From Bryopsis sp. KO-2023 (lineage: Eukaryota > Chlorophyta > Ulvophyceae > Bryopsidales > Bryopsidaceae), in NCBI GenBank assembly GCA_030272585.1, contig BSYQ01000004.1, forward strand, positions 4,836,001 to 4,900,000: a stretch of 64,000 nt of DNA, in the 5' to 3' direction. The notes under the pieces were generated by a model, which did no database searches, had not been told where the DNA came from, and saw only the letters and a list, made by a program, of their open reading frames with translations. Made by a program: the position numbers and the translations under genes. Positions 46,268 through 55,641 of this stretch are shown here, in pieces. Position 1 is the first letter of the stretch, and every line of letters starts with the position of its first letter.

Positions 46268-47062
46268 GGAAGACCTAGCGAAGGTTCAGATGAAATCAAA
46301 CACACCTCCATTTAAAAAGAGAGAGAGAGAGAGAGTGCATCTAGAAAAGAACAAATTATGGAGGCAACATAAGCACCTTGAATTTCTGCCGAAAAAAAAA
46401 ATCTTTTTTGTTTCTTATAACCATTGCTATTCTTCCTTTCTTTGCTTCTTTTTTTGTTTCACTCCGACCTCAGCCCAGACAGAAAATCCAGTTTCATATG
46501 GCTAGATCATCAAGGTCCCCTTTAACTCGGGTGGAAGTCAGCAACATACATTCAATCGCCATCCAGGCAGCCATGCTATTTTTTTCTGGATTGAGATGCA
46601 TCCCATCCATCCCATGCATGTTGGATGCATTTCTCAGACAAAACAATTGCACAGATCAACCCCCCTTTTTTTTTAAGAGGGGGGGGGGGGGGGGAAGGAA
46701 AAAAAATCGCAACACATCAAGGTATAAATAAAATCCTGGATTTCTACGCTCCCATCATGGCAAAAAACTTTTCATTGAGCACAAAACTTCACAGAGTTGC
46801 ATGCGACAGGGTTTCTGGGTTTCGAGTGGAGCAGGTGTTTGGCAAAGATTTTGTTGACCCTGAGGGGCACCTCATTGATTCAGTAAACCTGTGGGCTGAT
46901 TGAATTGACGGTCGAGATGACGTCGAAAGCGTTCAGTGATGGGATTGATTGGTTTGTGACGATTGTATTTCTCGGATGCTCCACCAGTCCAGTATTCTCC
47001 ACATTTTGCTTTTGTGGCTGGTGGATTGAATACGATTCGCGTGAGATGCTTGCTGACATTTC
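45437..47062 (+). repeat. 1.6-kb duplicated segment, copy A
   Basis: Matches 55642-57251 in the same orientation along its whole length, with indels mainly in homopolymers and microsatellites. Shared blocks include GGATGGCTTCGGGACGATAT, CCTCCAGTGCCAGCATGGGG, TATGCTTTTTCACTGTTGTG, AATCCAGTTTCATATGGCTA and CATCATGGCAAAAAACTTTT, and GATTCGCGTGAGA near the end. A (TA) run at 46233-46265 is replaced by AAT repeats in copy B. Each copy has a short ATG frame starting MAKNFSLSTKLH (48 and 43 codons) that then diverges. I cannot tell whether this is a transposable element, a gene family fragment or a plain segmental duplication. Confidence 0.85.
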
Positions 47063-49071
47063 CTGCCAGCCGCCACCCAGCACCCCTTTCACATTTATTG
47101 AAGCAACAGGGCTGAAAATCATCCCCTGGCCAAATGGATTTCCGTCGATTTCGAACCATCCCCAGAGGGGCTGCTCCCCTTGTTTGCAACAGGGCCAAGA
47201 ATGACGCTCACTTGAGGTTCGTCGACCAGCCTCTCTCATGCTCGACTCCAATTCGCAAATTCTTTGTCGAATTGACGTCGGTGATCGTGATGCTGAAGCT
47301 ACTTCCTGTCCGCTTTGGAAAAAGAGAAAAAGCAGAATTCCACATTCATTGCTGACATTCGTTGTTGGGGATGCATCCTGTGATTACTTATTTTTTTCTT
47401 GTTGCAGTTGCAGGTTTTCTTGCCGGGATCCCGGTCGAACCCAAACAAACAGGTGGAGCTGAAAATCCAGAGGGGGCTCCCCTGGAGCCTTGATAAATTC
47501 AGGAGATCACTCCCAGAATTCAGGGGAGAACCCCCCCCCCTGATTTCATTCCTCCACCTGGCCAGAAGCTCCAGCCCCAGGAAGGAGGCGATAAATACGC
47601 TGGGGGTTTGATGGAGGGTTCTGTTCATGGACAAGGGCTTGTTGAAGAAAACGTCCTGGCAGGTGTTGATGGAGTCGGCAAACCAGCTGCTGAGGGGTTT
47701 GTCGATCATATAGATGGGTGGTGCTGAAGAGAATTTTCCTGTCCCAATGTCTTGCTGAGGGAGAGGGGTGGAGAGAGAGCTTTCCTCTAGGGATGTTGCT
47801 GCTTCTCCATCTGGAAATGTTGAGGAAGAATGAAATGAGAGGAAATGGTGGTGACAAAAGGTGGAAATTGAAAAGAGGCCTGTGGGGTCCTTCCCTGTTT
47901 TTTAGAGTGTGGATCTGTTTTCCCAAATTGAGGAAAGCAGCGGCTGCCCCTATGGGTCAGGTCTCTCCTTATGCTGAAGGAAAAGCTGGGGGGATGTTGT
48001 TGAGAGGAAAAACAAAAAACGTGAAGGAAAAAGTGAAGAAGCCGATTAGACATTGGTTAAACCAATCAAAAGAGTGCCCCTAGAAAAGGTAGGGATGTGT
48101 ATGCAAGCACATACATACATTTTTGTTTGTTTTTTGTCTTGCAGGGTTTTTTCGGGGTTTTTTTGGCGGGGGAGGAAAGATGAGTCCCCCGCATGCCCGC
48201 TCAGAGAACATTTTGACAAGTTTTCTAGTTTTTAGATCTGAGGAGGGATTGGAAGGTTTGGATTTTGATATCACCAGGATTTTGGGCAACGGTTAATTGG
48301 AGGCTCCCGAATTGCCTGGTGGTGGGGGCAGGGAGGGCCTGAATGACGATCAAGAATTAGCTTTTTCACCTCTGTTTTTTTGTTTTCGATATCGTTGGGG
48401 TAGTTTTACTTGGGTTTGTGTGGGATGATGAAACTGAACAAATGCATTTGAGAGATTGCGACTTTTGAGTTTCCTCGAAAAGGGGAAGTAATCAAGGGGG
48501 TTTCGGAAGATTTCTGTAGTGCCTCAGACTTAATGCTCAAACTGTTTGTTTGTTTTAATTCATTTGTTTAGGAAATAGTCTTCATGTGTGTGTGTGTGGT
48601 AGTCCATGGGTATTGGGATGCTTGATCAGCCTCCCAGTAAATTTGATGACTTCCTGCCTGTTGCTGAGCAGCAAGTTGTCTAAATGAGTTTCACAATGTC
48701 TTGATATCCAACCAAAACAATTGCACAATCTATCCTGCCATTTCTCAACCATAGCTGAAAGTAATCAGAAGTGCAGTTCGCTTCTTTTTTTAACAATTGA
48801 GATGGTTGGCTCAAACTTGTGCAAGCACCCAATAGCTCCTCCACCTCCACAAGCCAAATTTTCGCTCTGCCAGCAGAAAAACATAATTCTGTTGCCAGAA
48901 TCGTCCCCTCCTCCAGTCGGGCATAGCGGAAAAACTGCCAGACCGATGTTGACGGCACCCCCCTACTTAATACTTTTCCCGCCCTTTGTTCTTCTTCGCT
49001 TTCTTGCCTTTTTTTGTGCGTTACGGTATCGAGCTTTTGCGTGGAGCTTATCGTCGACGTGAGAGAAGAAG
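47063..49071. other. Spacer, unresolved
   Basis: Possible exon fragments occur on the minus strand near 47100-47350 (for example PLWGWFEIDGNPFGQG and SFSITITDVNSTKNLRIGV) but I could not chain them into a gene. The rest (47700-49000) gives no coding signal. A first-exon candidate of the next gene begins at 49072. Confidence 0.35.
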
Positions 49072-50997
49072 ATGGGCAGCAACGACAGGTAAGAACGACC
49101 CTGTGCTTCCAGAAAACGCGAATATGTAAATCTTGTCAGGATGTGTAAAATCCCAACAGAATCCCAAACGTTTTCGAATAATATTGGAACTATTTTACAC
49201 AAGGCCAAAAAGACGAAGTGCAGTCCGTTCACGAAAAGTGTTATAGACTGACTCAAGAGGTAAATCATCTTTTTATTCTATTGTCTACAGTTAGCTCTCT
49301 ACCCCAAGAGTAGGCTTAGAAGAAACTGGGTGGGGAAGTTTTAAGAAAAATGCTGACCAGAATTACATGGGTAATTCCAGAACAAGAAAAAAATCGGTTA
49401 TCCGAATCGGTTATGCAACGAAATACAGTATGGGAAAAACTCCCCTTTTGAAGAGCCTTGTTAGATGGTTTAAAAAACTGCCAGGGAAAATACAGAATGT
49501 GTCAGACCTGAATGATCCAAAATGAAAATGAAAAATAAATTAAAAAACATATAGAGGGGTCAGGGTTTAGGGGAATTTTCAAGTTTACAAATAAGAAAAG
49601 AAAAAAACATGGAGTGTTTTCTCCAAAATCCAGCCACACCACCTCCCCCCCCATTTTAACCAGAAAAAAACAAACAAACATAATATATATAAAATATATA
49701 TATTGGAACAAAGAAAAGGGGGGGTGGAGTTCTGTCCCCTTCCTTGGAATTGGTCAGCCCCACCCCGAAATTGAAGTTATTTGCATCAGCGAAATTTACT
49801 CCATTTCTGCAGCCAAAAAATGCAACTGAGTGTTGATGTGCTTGCAGTTACAGAATGGAGCATGCATTTGGTGGTGGCAGCAGGCGACGTGGATCGATGA
49901 GGCGCTCGGGGCGCACCGAGAATTCAGCAAGGGCCGGCATTCTCTTCAGGTATGTCAAAAATGGGAAGCTGGTCTGACCTGAAGATTCTGTGAATGTATG
50001 TACATGTCTGTATTTGAATTGAAACTATTTCACGCAAGGCCAAAATGTCGAGTGCAGCTCGTTTACGGAGATGTGTTATGGGCTGAATCAGAGAAAAAAC
50101 CCACTGTATCATAAAAATGTGTCTTTCTTCTGTTTATTACTTATTTTTTTAAAGGTAAATCAATAAAAAATTGGTTCCGAAAAACCTCCAGAAAAGATCG
50201 CTGGCCACATTTGCATGGGTAATCCCAGAAAAGGAAATGATGTCGAACCTTGAAATGTTCCAGAAAACTGCCAAATGTTGATTGTGCCATAGAGTATATC
50301 TATAAGTATAAAAAATTCTGTTTGGCAAAAGTGATGTTAACGAATGGCTGGATTTCTAGGGTGTTTCTGTTGTGCATCGCGTTGATGGTGGTGGTGTCAA
50401 TGTTACCCTACGTCGTGAAGCCAGCGGAGCGGGAGATGGAAGTGGAGGTGGTGGTGGAGGAGAAGAAGAGCTTTTGGGACGAAAAAGGAACCTACTGGGG
50501 TCGCTACTACGGAACCATTGCGCACGGCTATGACAAACCAGTTTATAAGGTAAGCAAAAAACAAAATTATCTAATATTTCGTCCTTTCGATAAATTGCTA
50601 ACCACATGATTGGAATACGAATGCAACCTGATTTCCTTCCACCTCGAAATAAAATCCTTGCTAACCTGACTTTTTGTATGTTCTTGCGTGTTCGTAGACT
50701 TGCAAGGCTCCTTCCACCGTCACCGCCGATTCCGACCAGCCCAGCCCATCCTTCTTCGAAGACTTCATGGCAACCCTCTGTGCTTTCCTCCAAGGTTTCG
50801 GGATGGGGCTGCTGTACCACTGGTGGTCCGGGTCTGACATCGTCAATATTTTCGCCATCTACAAAGGGATCGATTTCGCCGTCAAAATGACCTTAACCGC
50901 CATTCAGCTCACCGTCATCAAATCTGCCGACGTCACCACCTTTTACACCATCAAGATCTGCCAGCAAATCCGGCGTAAGCTGGGTTTGCCGGTCTGA
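49072..50997 (+). CDS. Unrecognised small membrane protein (202 residues)
   Basis: Four exons: 49072-49088 (only 17 nt), 49848-49949, 50360-50549 and 50698-50997. Phases join cleanly. A basic N-terminus (GGGSRRRGSMRRSGR) precedes a strong membrane span (VFLLCIALMVVVSMLPYVV). An acidic segment (EREMEVEVVVEEKKS) and an aromatic stretch (GTYWGRYYGTIAHGYDKP) follow. The last exon has a second hydrophobic region (LCAFLQGFGMGLLYHWW), then an amphipathic C-terminus ending RRKLGLPV. No signal peptide is seen, so it is probably a type II or two-span membrane protein, perhaps of an organelle. No family recognised. If the 17-nt exon is wrong, the ATG at 49854 still gives an in-frame start. Introns 1 and 2 each carry a copy of the dispersed repeat. 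Confidence 0.7.
49182..49390 (+). repeat. Dispersed repeat, copy 2
   Basis: Begins GAACTATTTTACACAAGGCC and contains AGTGCAGTCCGTTCACG and GACTGACTCAAGAGGTAAAT. It ends with ATGGGTAATTCCAGAAC. Aligns with 50023-50240 over both ends. Lies in intron 1 of the membrane-protein gene, in the same orientation as the other copies. Confidence 0.65.
50023..50240 (+). repeat. Dispersed repeat, copy 3
   Basis: Contains CTATTTCACGCAAGGCCAAA, AGTGCAGCTCGTTTACG, an inserted T-rich stretch, AAGGTAAATCA and TGCATGGGTAATCCCAGAA. Lies in intron 2 of the membrane-protein gene. Together with copies 1 and 2 it defines a repeat of about 210 bp, possibly SINE-like, though no tRNA-like promoter boxes were recognised. 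Confidence 0.65.
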
Positions 50998-51016
50998 AGC
51001 AAAAAATTTGAACGAG

Positions 51017-51090
51017 GGGGGGGGGGGGGGGCGGGGCCAAGGGGCCACGGGAGAGGGGGTCGGGGGGGGGGGGGGGCCCGGGGGGGCAGG
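51017..51090. repeat. G-run cluster, G-quadruplex candidate
   Basis: Two long G runs (about 14 G each) and several shorter ones within 75 bp, just after the membrane-protein gene stop. Four or more G tracts in close spacing meet the usual G-quadruplex pattern on the + strand. Confidence 0.6.
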
Positions 51091-51115
51091 GATTTTTTTT
51101 TTTACCTTAAGAAAA

Positions 51116-51507
51116 CCCAACAAATACAAAAAGTCACTCAAGGGGAGTAATCGAGTGGAACTGCCTTATTTTCCATTTTCGGGGTCAGAATCAGGGAAGT
51201 TTTTATTTTTTCAATAAAAAAACCCAACAAATATAAAAAGTCACTCAGGGGGGTTAATTGAGTGGAACTACCTTATTTTCCTTTTTCGGGGTCAGAGTCG
51301 GGGAAGTTTTTATTTTTTCAATTAAAAAACCCAACAAATATAAAAAGTCACTCAGGGGGGTTAATTGAGTGGAACTACCTTATTTTCCTTTTTCGGGGTC
51401 AGAGTCGGGGAAGTTTTTATTTTTTCAATTAAAAAACCCAACAAATATAAAAAGTCACTCAGGGGGATTAATTGAGTGGAACTACCTTATTTTCCTTTTA
51501 CGGGGTC
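51116..51507 (+). repeat. 107-bp tandem repeat, nearly four copies
   Basis: CCCAACAAATA recurs at 51116, 51223, 51330 and 51437, an exact 107-bp period. Each unit holds AAAAAGTCACTCA, AGTGGAACTACCTTATTTTC and GGGGTCAGAGTCGGGGAAG. Copies 2-4 are almost identical and copy 1 is diverged, consistent with recent expansion. The period is not a multiple of three, so it is unlikely to be coding. Confidence 0.95.
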
Positions 51508-51881
51508 AGGGATTGAAAAAAAAAGATTCGTGGGGAAAAAAAAAAACAGATTGTGTTTATCATAATCTCGGGGTTGAAAAAAAAAAAAAAAAAGGGAATG
51601 GGAATGGGGACTTTGAAATACTGGCAGTCTTTCTTTGGATTCTGTGTTCGAAGAGGAGACAATTGGAGTGGATGGGCTTTTTTCGGGTGAAATTCGTCAA
51701 AATGTTCACGGAAATTTGAAAAATTTTGTGGAGTGGATCATGTGAGGGCCAGCGGAATCGAGTGGATGAGCTGCAAAATAACTTTCAGTCAACTGAGGGC
51801 ATGGTGGCATTGGAGGAGACATCAAGGCAAGGTCAGTTTTTGTGAACTGGATCCTGGTGGAGGAGAAATGGTGAAAATGGG

Positions 51882-53876
51882 ATGGCTGTGGGAATCAAGA
51901 GGAAAACTTCCTTAATTTCGGTTAAAATTTCAGAACATGCCGGTGGAGGAGCAGCATTCTGGATTTGGATGGCAGGATATTCCTGTCAAATCAATACGGA
52001 GTGTGATTTGGAGGGTAAAATTGGGATGGCTGTGGGAATCAAGAGGAAAACTTCATTAATTTCGGTTAAAATTTCAGAACATGCTGGTGGAGGAGCAGCA
52101 TTCTGGATTCGGATGGCAGGATATTCCTGTCAAATCAAAACGGAGTGTGATTTGGAGGGTAAAATTGGGATGGCTGTGGGAATCAAGAGGAAAACTTCAT
52201 TAATTTCGGTTAAAATTTCAGAACATGCTGGTGGAGGAGCAGCATTCTGGATTCGGATGGCAGGATATTCCTGTCAAATCAAAACGGAGTGTGATTTGGA
52301 GGGTAAAATTGGGATGGCTGTGGGAATCAAGAGGAAAACTTCATTAATTTCGGTTAAAATTTCAGAACATGCTGGTGGAGGAGCAGCATTCTGGATTCGG
52401 ATGGCAGGATATTCCTGTCAAATCAAAACGGAGTGTGATTTGGAGGGTAAAATTGGGATGGCTGTGGGAATCAAGAGGAAAACTTCATTGATTTCGGTTA
52501 AAATTTCAGAGCATGCCGGTGGAGGAGCAGCATTCTGGATTCGGATGGCAGGATATTCCTGTCAAATCAATACGGAGTGTGATTTGGAGGGTAAAATTGG
52601 GATGGTGGGAATCAAGAGGAAAACTTCATTAATTTCAGTTAAAATTTCAGAGCATGCCGGTGGAGGAGCAGCATTCTGGATTCGGATGGCAGGATATTCC
52701 TGTCAAATCAAAACGGAGTGTGATTTGGAGGGTAAAATTGGGATTGTGGGAATCAAGAGGAAAACTTCATTAATTTCGGTTAAAATTTCAGAACATGCTG
52801 GTGGAGGAGCAGCATTCTGGATTCGGATGGCAGGATATTCCTGTCAAATCAATACGGAGTGTGATTTGGAGGGTAAAATTGGGATGGTGGGAATCAAGAG
52901 GAAAACTTCATTAATTTCGGTTAAAATTTCAGAACATGCCGGTGGAGGAGCAGCATTCTGGATTCGGATGGCAGGATATTCCTGTCAAATCAAAACGGAG
53001 TGTGATTTGGAGGGTAAAATTGGGATGGCTGTGGGAATCAAGAGGAAAACTTCATTGATTTCGGTTAAAATTTCAGAGCATGCCGGTGGAGGAGCAGCAT
53101 TCTGGATTCGGATGGCAGGATATTCCTGTCAAATCAATACGGAGTGTGATTTGGAGGGTAAAATTGGGATGGCTGTGGGAATCAAGAGGAAAACTTCATT
53201 GATTTCGGTTAAAATTTCAGAGCATGCCGGTGGAGGAGCAGCATTCTGGATTCGGATGGCAGGATATTCCTGTCAAATCAATACGGAGTGTGATTTGGAG
53301 GGTAAAATTGGGATTATGGGAATCAAGAGGAAAACTTCATTAATTTCGGTTAAAATTTCAGAGCATGCCGGTGGAGGAGCAGCATTCTGGATTCGGATGG
53401 CAGGATATTCCTGTCAAATCAATACGGAGTGTGATTTGGAGGGTAAAATTGGGATGGTGGGAATCAAGAGGAAAACTTCATTGATTTCGGTTAAAATTTC
53501 AGAGCATGCCGGTGGAGGAGCAGCATTCTGGATTCGGATGGCAGGATATTCCTGTCAAATCAATACGGAGTGTGATTTGGAGGGTAAAATTGGGATGGTG
53601 GGAATCAAGAGGAAAACTTCATTAATTTCGGTTAAAATTTCAGAGCATGCCGGTGGAGGAGCAGCATTCTGGATTCGGATGGCAGGATATTCCTGTCAAA
53701 TCAATACGGAGTGTGATTTGGAGGGTAAAATTGGGATGGTGGGAATCAAGAGGAAAACTTCATTAATTTCGGTTAAAATTTCAGAACATGCCGGAGGAGG
53801 AGCAGCATTCTGGATTCGGATGGCAGGATATTCCTGTCAAATCAAAACGGAGTGTGATTTGGAGGGTAAAATTGGG
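51882..53876 (+). repeat. 14-unit tandem repeat, 144/141-bp period
   Basis: Fourteen nearly identical units in direct array: seven of 144 bp and seven of 141 bp. The length difference is an in-frame loss of one codon at the unit start (MAVG versus MVG, IVG or IMG). A decayed fifteenth unit follows from 53877. Differences between units are few: GAA/GAG, GCT/GCC, TTA/TTG, GGT/GGA and AAT/AAA. Every unit also carries an acceptor-like TTAAAATTTCAG and a donor-like GAGGGTAAAATT. Confidence 0.97.
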
Positions 53877-54056
53877 ATTATGGGAATCAAGAGGAAAATC
53901 GTCATTAATTTCTGTTATAATTCAAGAACACGCTGGTGGAGGATAAGCGTTCTGGATTCGGAGGGCAGGGATGTCGAATCGAATCGGAGTGTGGTTTGGA
54001 GGGTAAAATGGGATTTGGAGATTCAATGGCGGGTGATATTGGCCTACGAACTATAA
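51882..54056 (+). CDS. Possible repetitive protein (724 residues, 47/48-residue units)
   Basis: The tandem array is one uninterrupted reading frame from an ATG. The repeat unit reads GIKRKTSLISVKISEHAGG, then GAAFWIRMAGYSCQI(N/K)TE and CDLEGKIG. Most base differences between units are silent in this frame and the indels are whole codons, as expected if the protein is or was selected. Against it: no signal peptide, no recognisable family, no upstream exon or promoter, and a homogenised satellite can also stay open by chance. Each unit has two Cys (YSCQI and ECDLE) and alternating beta-like and Gly-rich segments. A competing reading treats TTTCAG and GTAAAA as splice sites, giving repeated 81-nt exons open in another frame. 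Confidence 0.4.
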   Translation: MAVGIKRKTSLISVKISEHAGGGAAFWIWMAGYSCQINTECDLEGKIGMAVGIKRKTSLISVKISEHAGGGAAFWIRMAGYSCQIKTECDLEGKIGMAVGIKRKTSLISVKISEHAGGGAAFWIRMAGYSCQIKTECDLEGKIGMAVGIKRKTSLISVKISEHAGGGAAFWIRMAGYSCQIKTECDLEGKIGMAVGIKRKTSLISVKISEHAGGGAAFWIRMAGYSCQINTECDLEGKIGMVGIKRKTSLISVKISEHAGGGAAFWIRMAGYSCQIKTECDLEGKIGIVGIKRKTSLISVKISEHAGGGAAFWIRMAGYSCQINTECDLEGKIGMVGIKRKTSLISVKISEHAGGGAAFWIRMAGYSCQIKTECDLEGKIGMAVGIKRKTSLISVKISEHAGGGAAFWIRMAGYSCQINTECDLEGKIGMAVGIKRKTSLISVKISEHAGGGAAFWIRMAGYSCQINTECDLEGKIGIMGIKRKTSLISVKISEHAGGGAAFWIRMAGYSCQINTECDLEGKIGMVGIKRKTSLISVKISEHAGGGAAFWIRMAGYSCQINTECDLEGKIGMVGIKRKTSLISVKISEHAGGGAAFWIRMAGYSCQINTECDLEGKIGMVGIKRKTSLISVKISEHAGGGAAFWIRMAGYSCQIKTECDLEGKIGIMGIKRKIVINFCYNSRTRWWRISVLDSEGRDVESNRSVVWRVKWDLEIQWRVILAYEL

Positions 54057-54097
54057 CAAACACTGCATTCGAAAGAAAGAAAAAAAGTTTTGTAATA

Positions 54098-54294
54098 TCT
54101 CACATTTCCCACCCTCCAGCCCTTCTTCCCTCTCTAAACCCAAAACGAAAAAAAAAATGGGTGGTGGATCACCACCAACCTCCTATTGTGGAGGTTGGCG
54201 GTGATGGACTGGACTTCACACCTCAACAAGGGTGCTGAATTGGGTAAGGGAGGGAAGTGGGCTGGGGGCTGGGGAGGGTGGGATTTTGTGAGAA
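54098..54294. mobile_element. Inverted-repeat MITE, copy 1, with internal hairpin
   Basis: The ends are imperfect inverted repeats: CTCACATTTCCCACCCTCC at the left against GGAGGGTGGGATTTTGTGAG at the right, continuing inward as C-rich and G-rich arms. A second, tighter hairpin lies in the middle: TCACCACCAACCTCC (54168-54182) pairs with GGAGGTTGGCGGTGA across a short loop. Non-coding; shares both structures with the element at 54965-55122. Confidence 0.65.
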
Positions 54295-54527
54295 GGATAA
54301 TAATCAGAAGGATTTTGGAGAAAGAGAGAAGTAAGGGGAAATGAAAGGACACAGTTTCATGTGTCGAAGAAAACTGACTCGGGGGGTTTTGATAAGCCTG
54401 ATTTTGTTCTGAGGGAAATTCTTTTTTGCTGGGTGAAGCATATTTTTGATGGGCAGCGTCAAAAAAAGATGATGGGGTTTATGTCGCAAACAAAAGAAAT
54501 GAGAAAAAGTAGAAAAAAAATGATTTG

Positions 54528-54633
54528 CCGAGGCTCACCCTCTAGTGCTTCTGCCCCCCCCGAAACACGAAAAACAAAAAAAGTGGGTGAGGGGGGGGAA
54601 GTGGGCAGGGGACAGAAGAGGGTGGGACCTCGG
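54528..54633. mobile_element. Inverted-repeat MITE, copy 3 (short)
   Basis: The left arm CCGAGGCTCACCCTCTAGTG pairs with a right arm ending AGAGGGTGGGACCTCGG. Flanking TTG on both sides may be a 3-bp target duplication. Lacks the internal hairpin of the other two but its arms share the CACCCTCT...CTTCTGCCC theme. Confidence 0.55.
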
Positions 54634-54964
54634 TTGAACGACTATGAAGAAAGGTTGCTGGGATAAGTGTTCACAGTCAGACTGAGCACTGACTTATTAT
54701 CATGGTGGCTTCTTGAAGAAGCAAATGTTTTTTTGGGAGAGAAAAAAACTGCGGAAAAGAAATGAGGTTTAATAAGAAGTGAAAAATGGGAAGAGATGGG
54801 AAATGTACGTTGGGGAAAGAAATGGTTTGAAAAAAGAAATGCAGATATCTGTGGGGAAGAATGGGTGAATGAAGTGCGGATGTCTCTGGGGTAGACTGAA
54901 ATTGGACAGAAATTAAAATGTGTTTGTGAAAGGAAAAGAATTCGGAGTTTTTTTTAAACAGTGG

Positions 54965-55122
54965 GCCACCCCCTAGTCCCTCTCCTCTTCCCAAATGGCA
55001 GGGGATCGTGGGTGGTGGATCGCCACCAACCTCCGATTAAGAGAGGTCGGCGGCGATCGACTGGACACCCCAAAAAAAATGACAGGACGGGGGGAAGAGT
55101 GAGGGGGACAAAAGGGGGTGGC
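54965..55122. mobile_element. Inverted-repeat MITE, copy 2, with internal hairpin
   Basis: The left arm starts GCCACCCCCTAGTCCC and the right arm ends AAAAGGGGGTGGC. The internal hairpin TCGCCACCAACCTCC pairs with GAGGTCGGCGGCGA. Compared with copy 1, stem bases changed on both sides in ways that largely keep pairing. Confidence 0.65.
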
Positions 55123-55641
55123 TTAGAACAGTCCAAAAAATTCTGTAAAAAAATTTGGACAGCAAACAACTCGTCTCTTTAATTGTTTGGCATGCACATC
55201 GAATGGGATTTCAATTGTTTAGATGACTAAGAACCAATGTGTTGCAAATGGAAAATTGTCTAGATAAAGCGATGGCTCCAGCTCCTGGAAGCAGGTGATT
55301 CCAAACTGTGAATCTCCATATGCATACGTTTATGAACAGGCAGACATTTATTCATTCATTCCACTAGTGGGCAAATGACATTGACCGTCAGGATGATGCA
55401 TTCAGTGGAGTAAGTACCTTCGTATTCCAAGAATCCAGTTTCAACCAGGGGCTTGCTCTTGTACATATTGACATCACTTACATAATGAATCATAGAAAAT
55501 CCCACCTGATTTCGCAAGCATTTAGTGATGGGATTGATTGATCTATGAGGGGACAGTCGAGATCTATAAAAACCACAGGGGTTCTTGGTTTCTCCACCAG
55601 TCCAGTACTGGAGCGGTACTCAATCAAGATGTGCAATTCGT
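55123..55641 (+). repeat. Spacer with partial copy of the 1.6-kb unit end
   Basis: About 55524-55620 (AGTGATGGGATTGATTGATC, then CTCCACCAGTCCAGTACTGG) resembles the distal end of the 1.6-kb unit (57094-57165 and 46934-46997), in the same orientation. So a piece of unit end lies directly before copy B, as in a head-to-tail array. The rest of the interval shows nothing recognisable. Confidence 0.5.
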
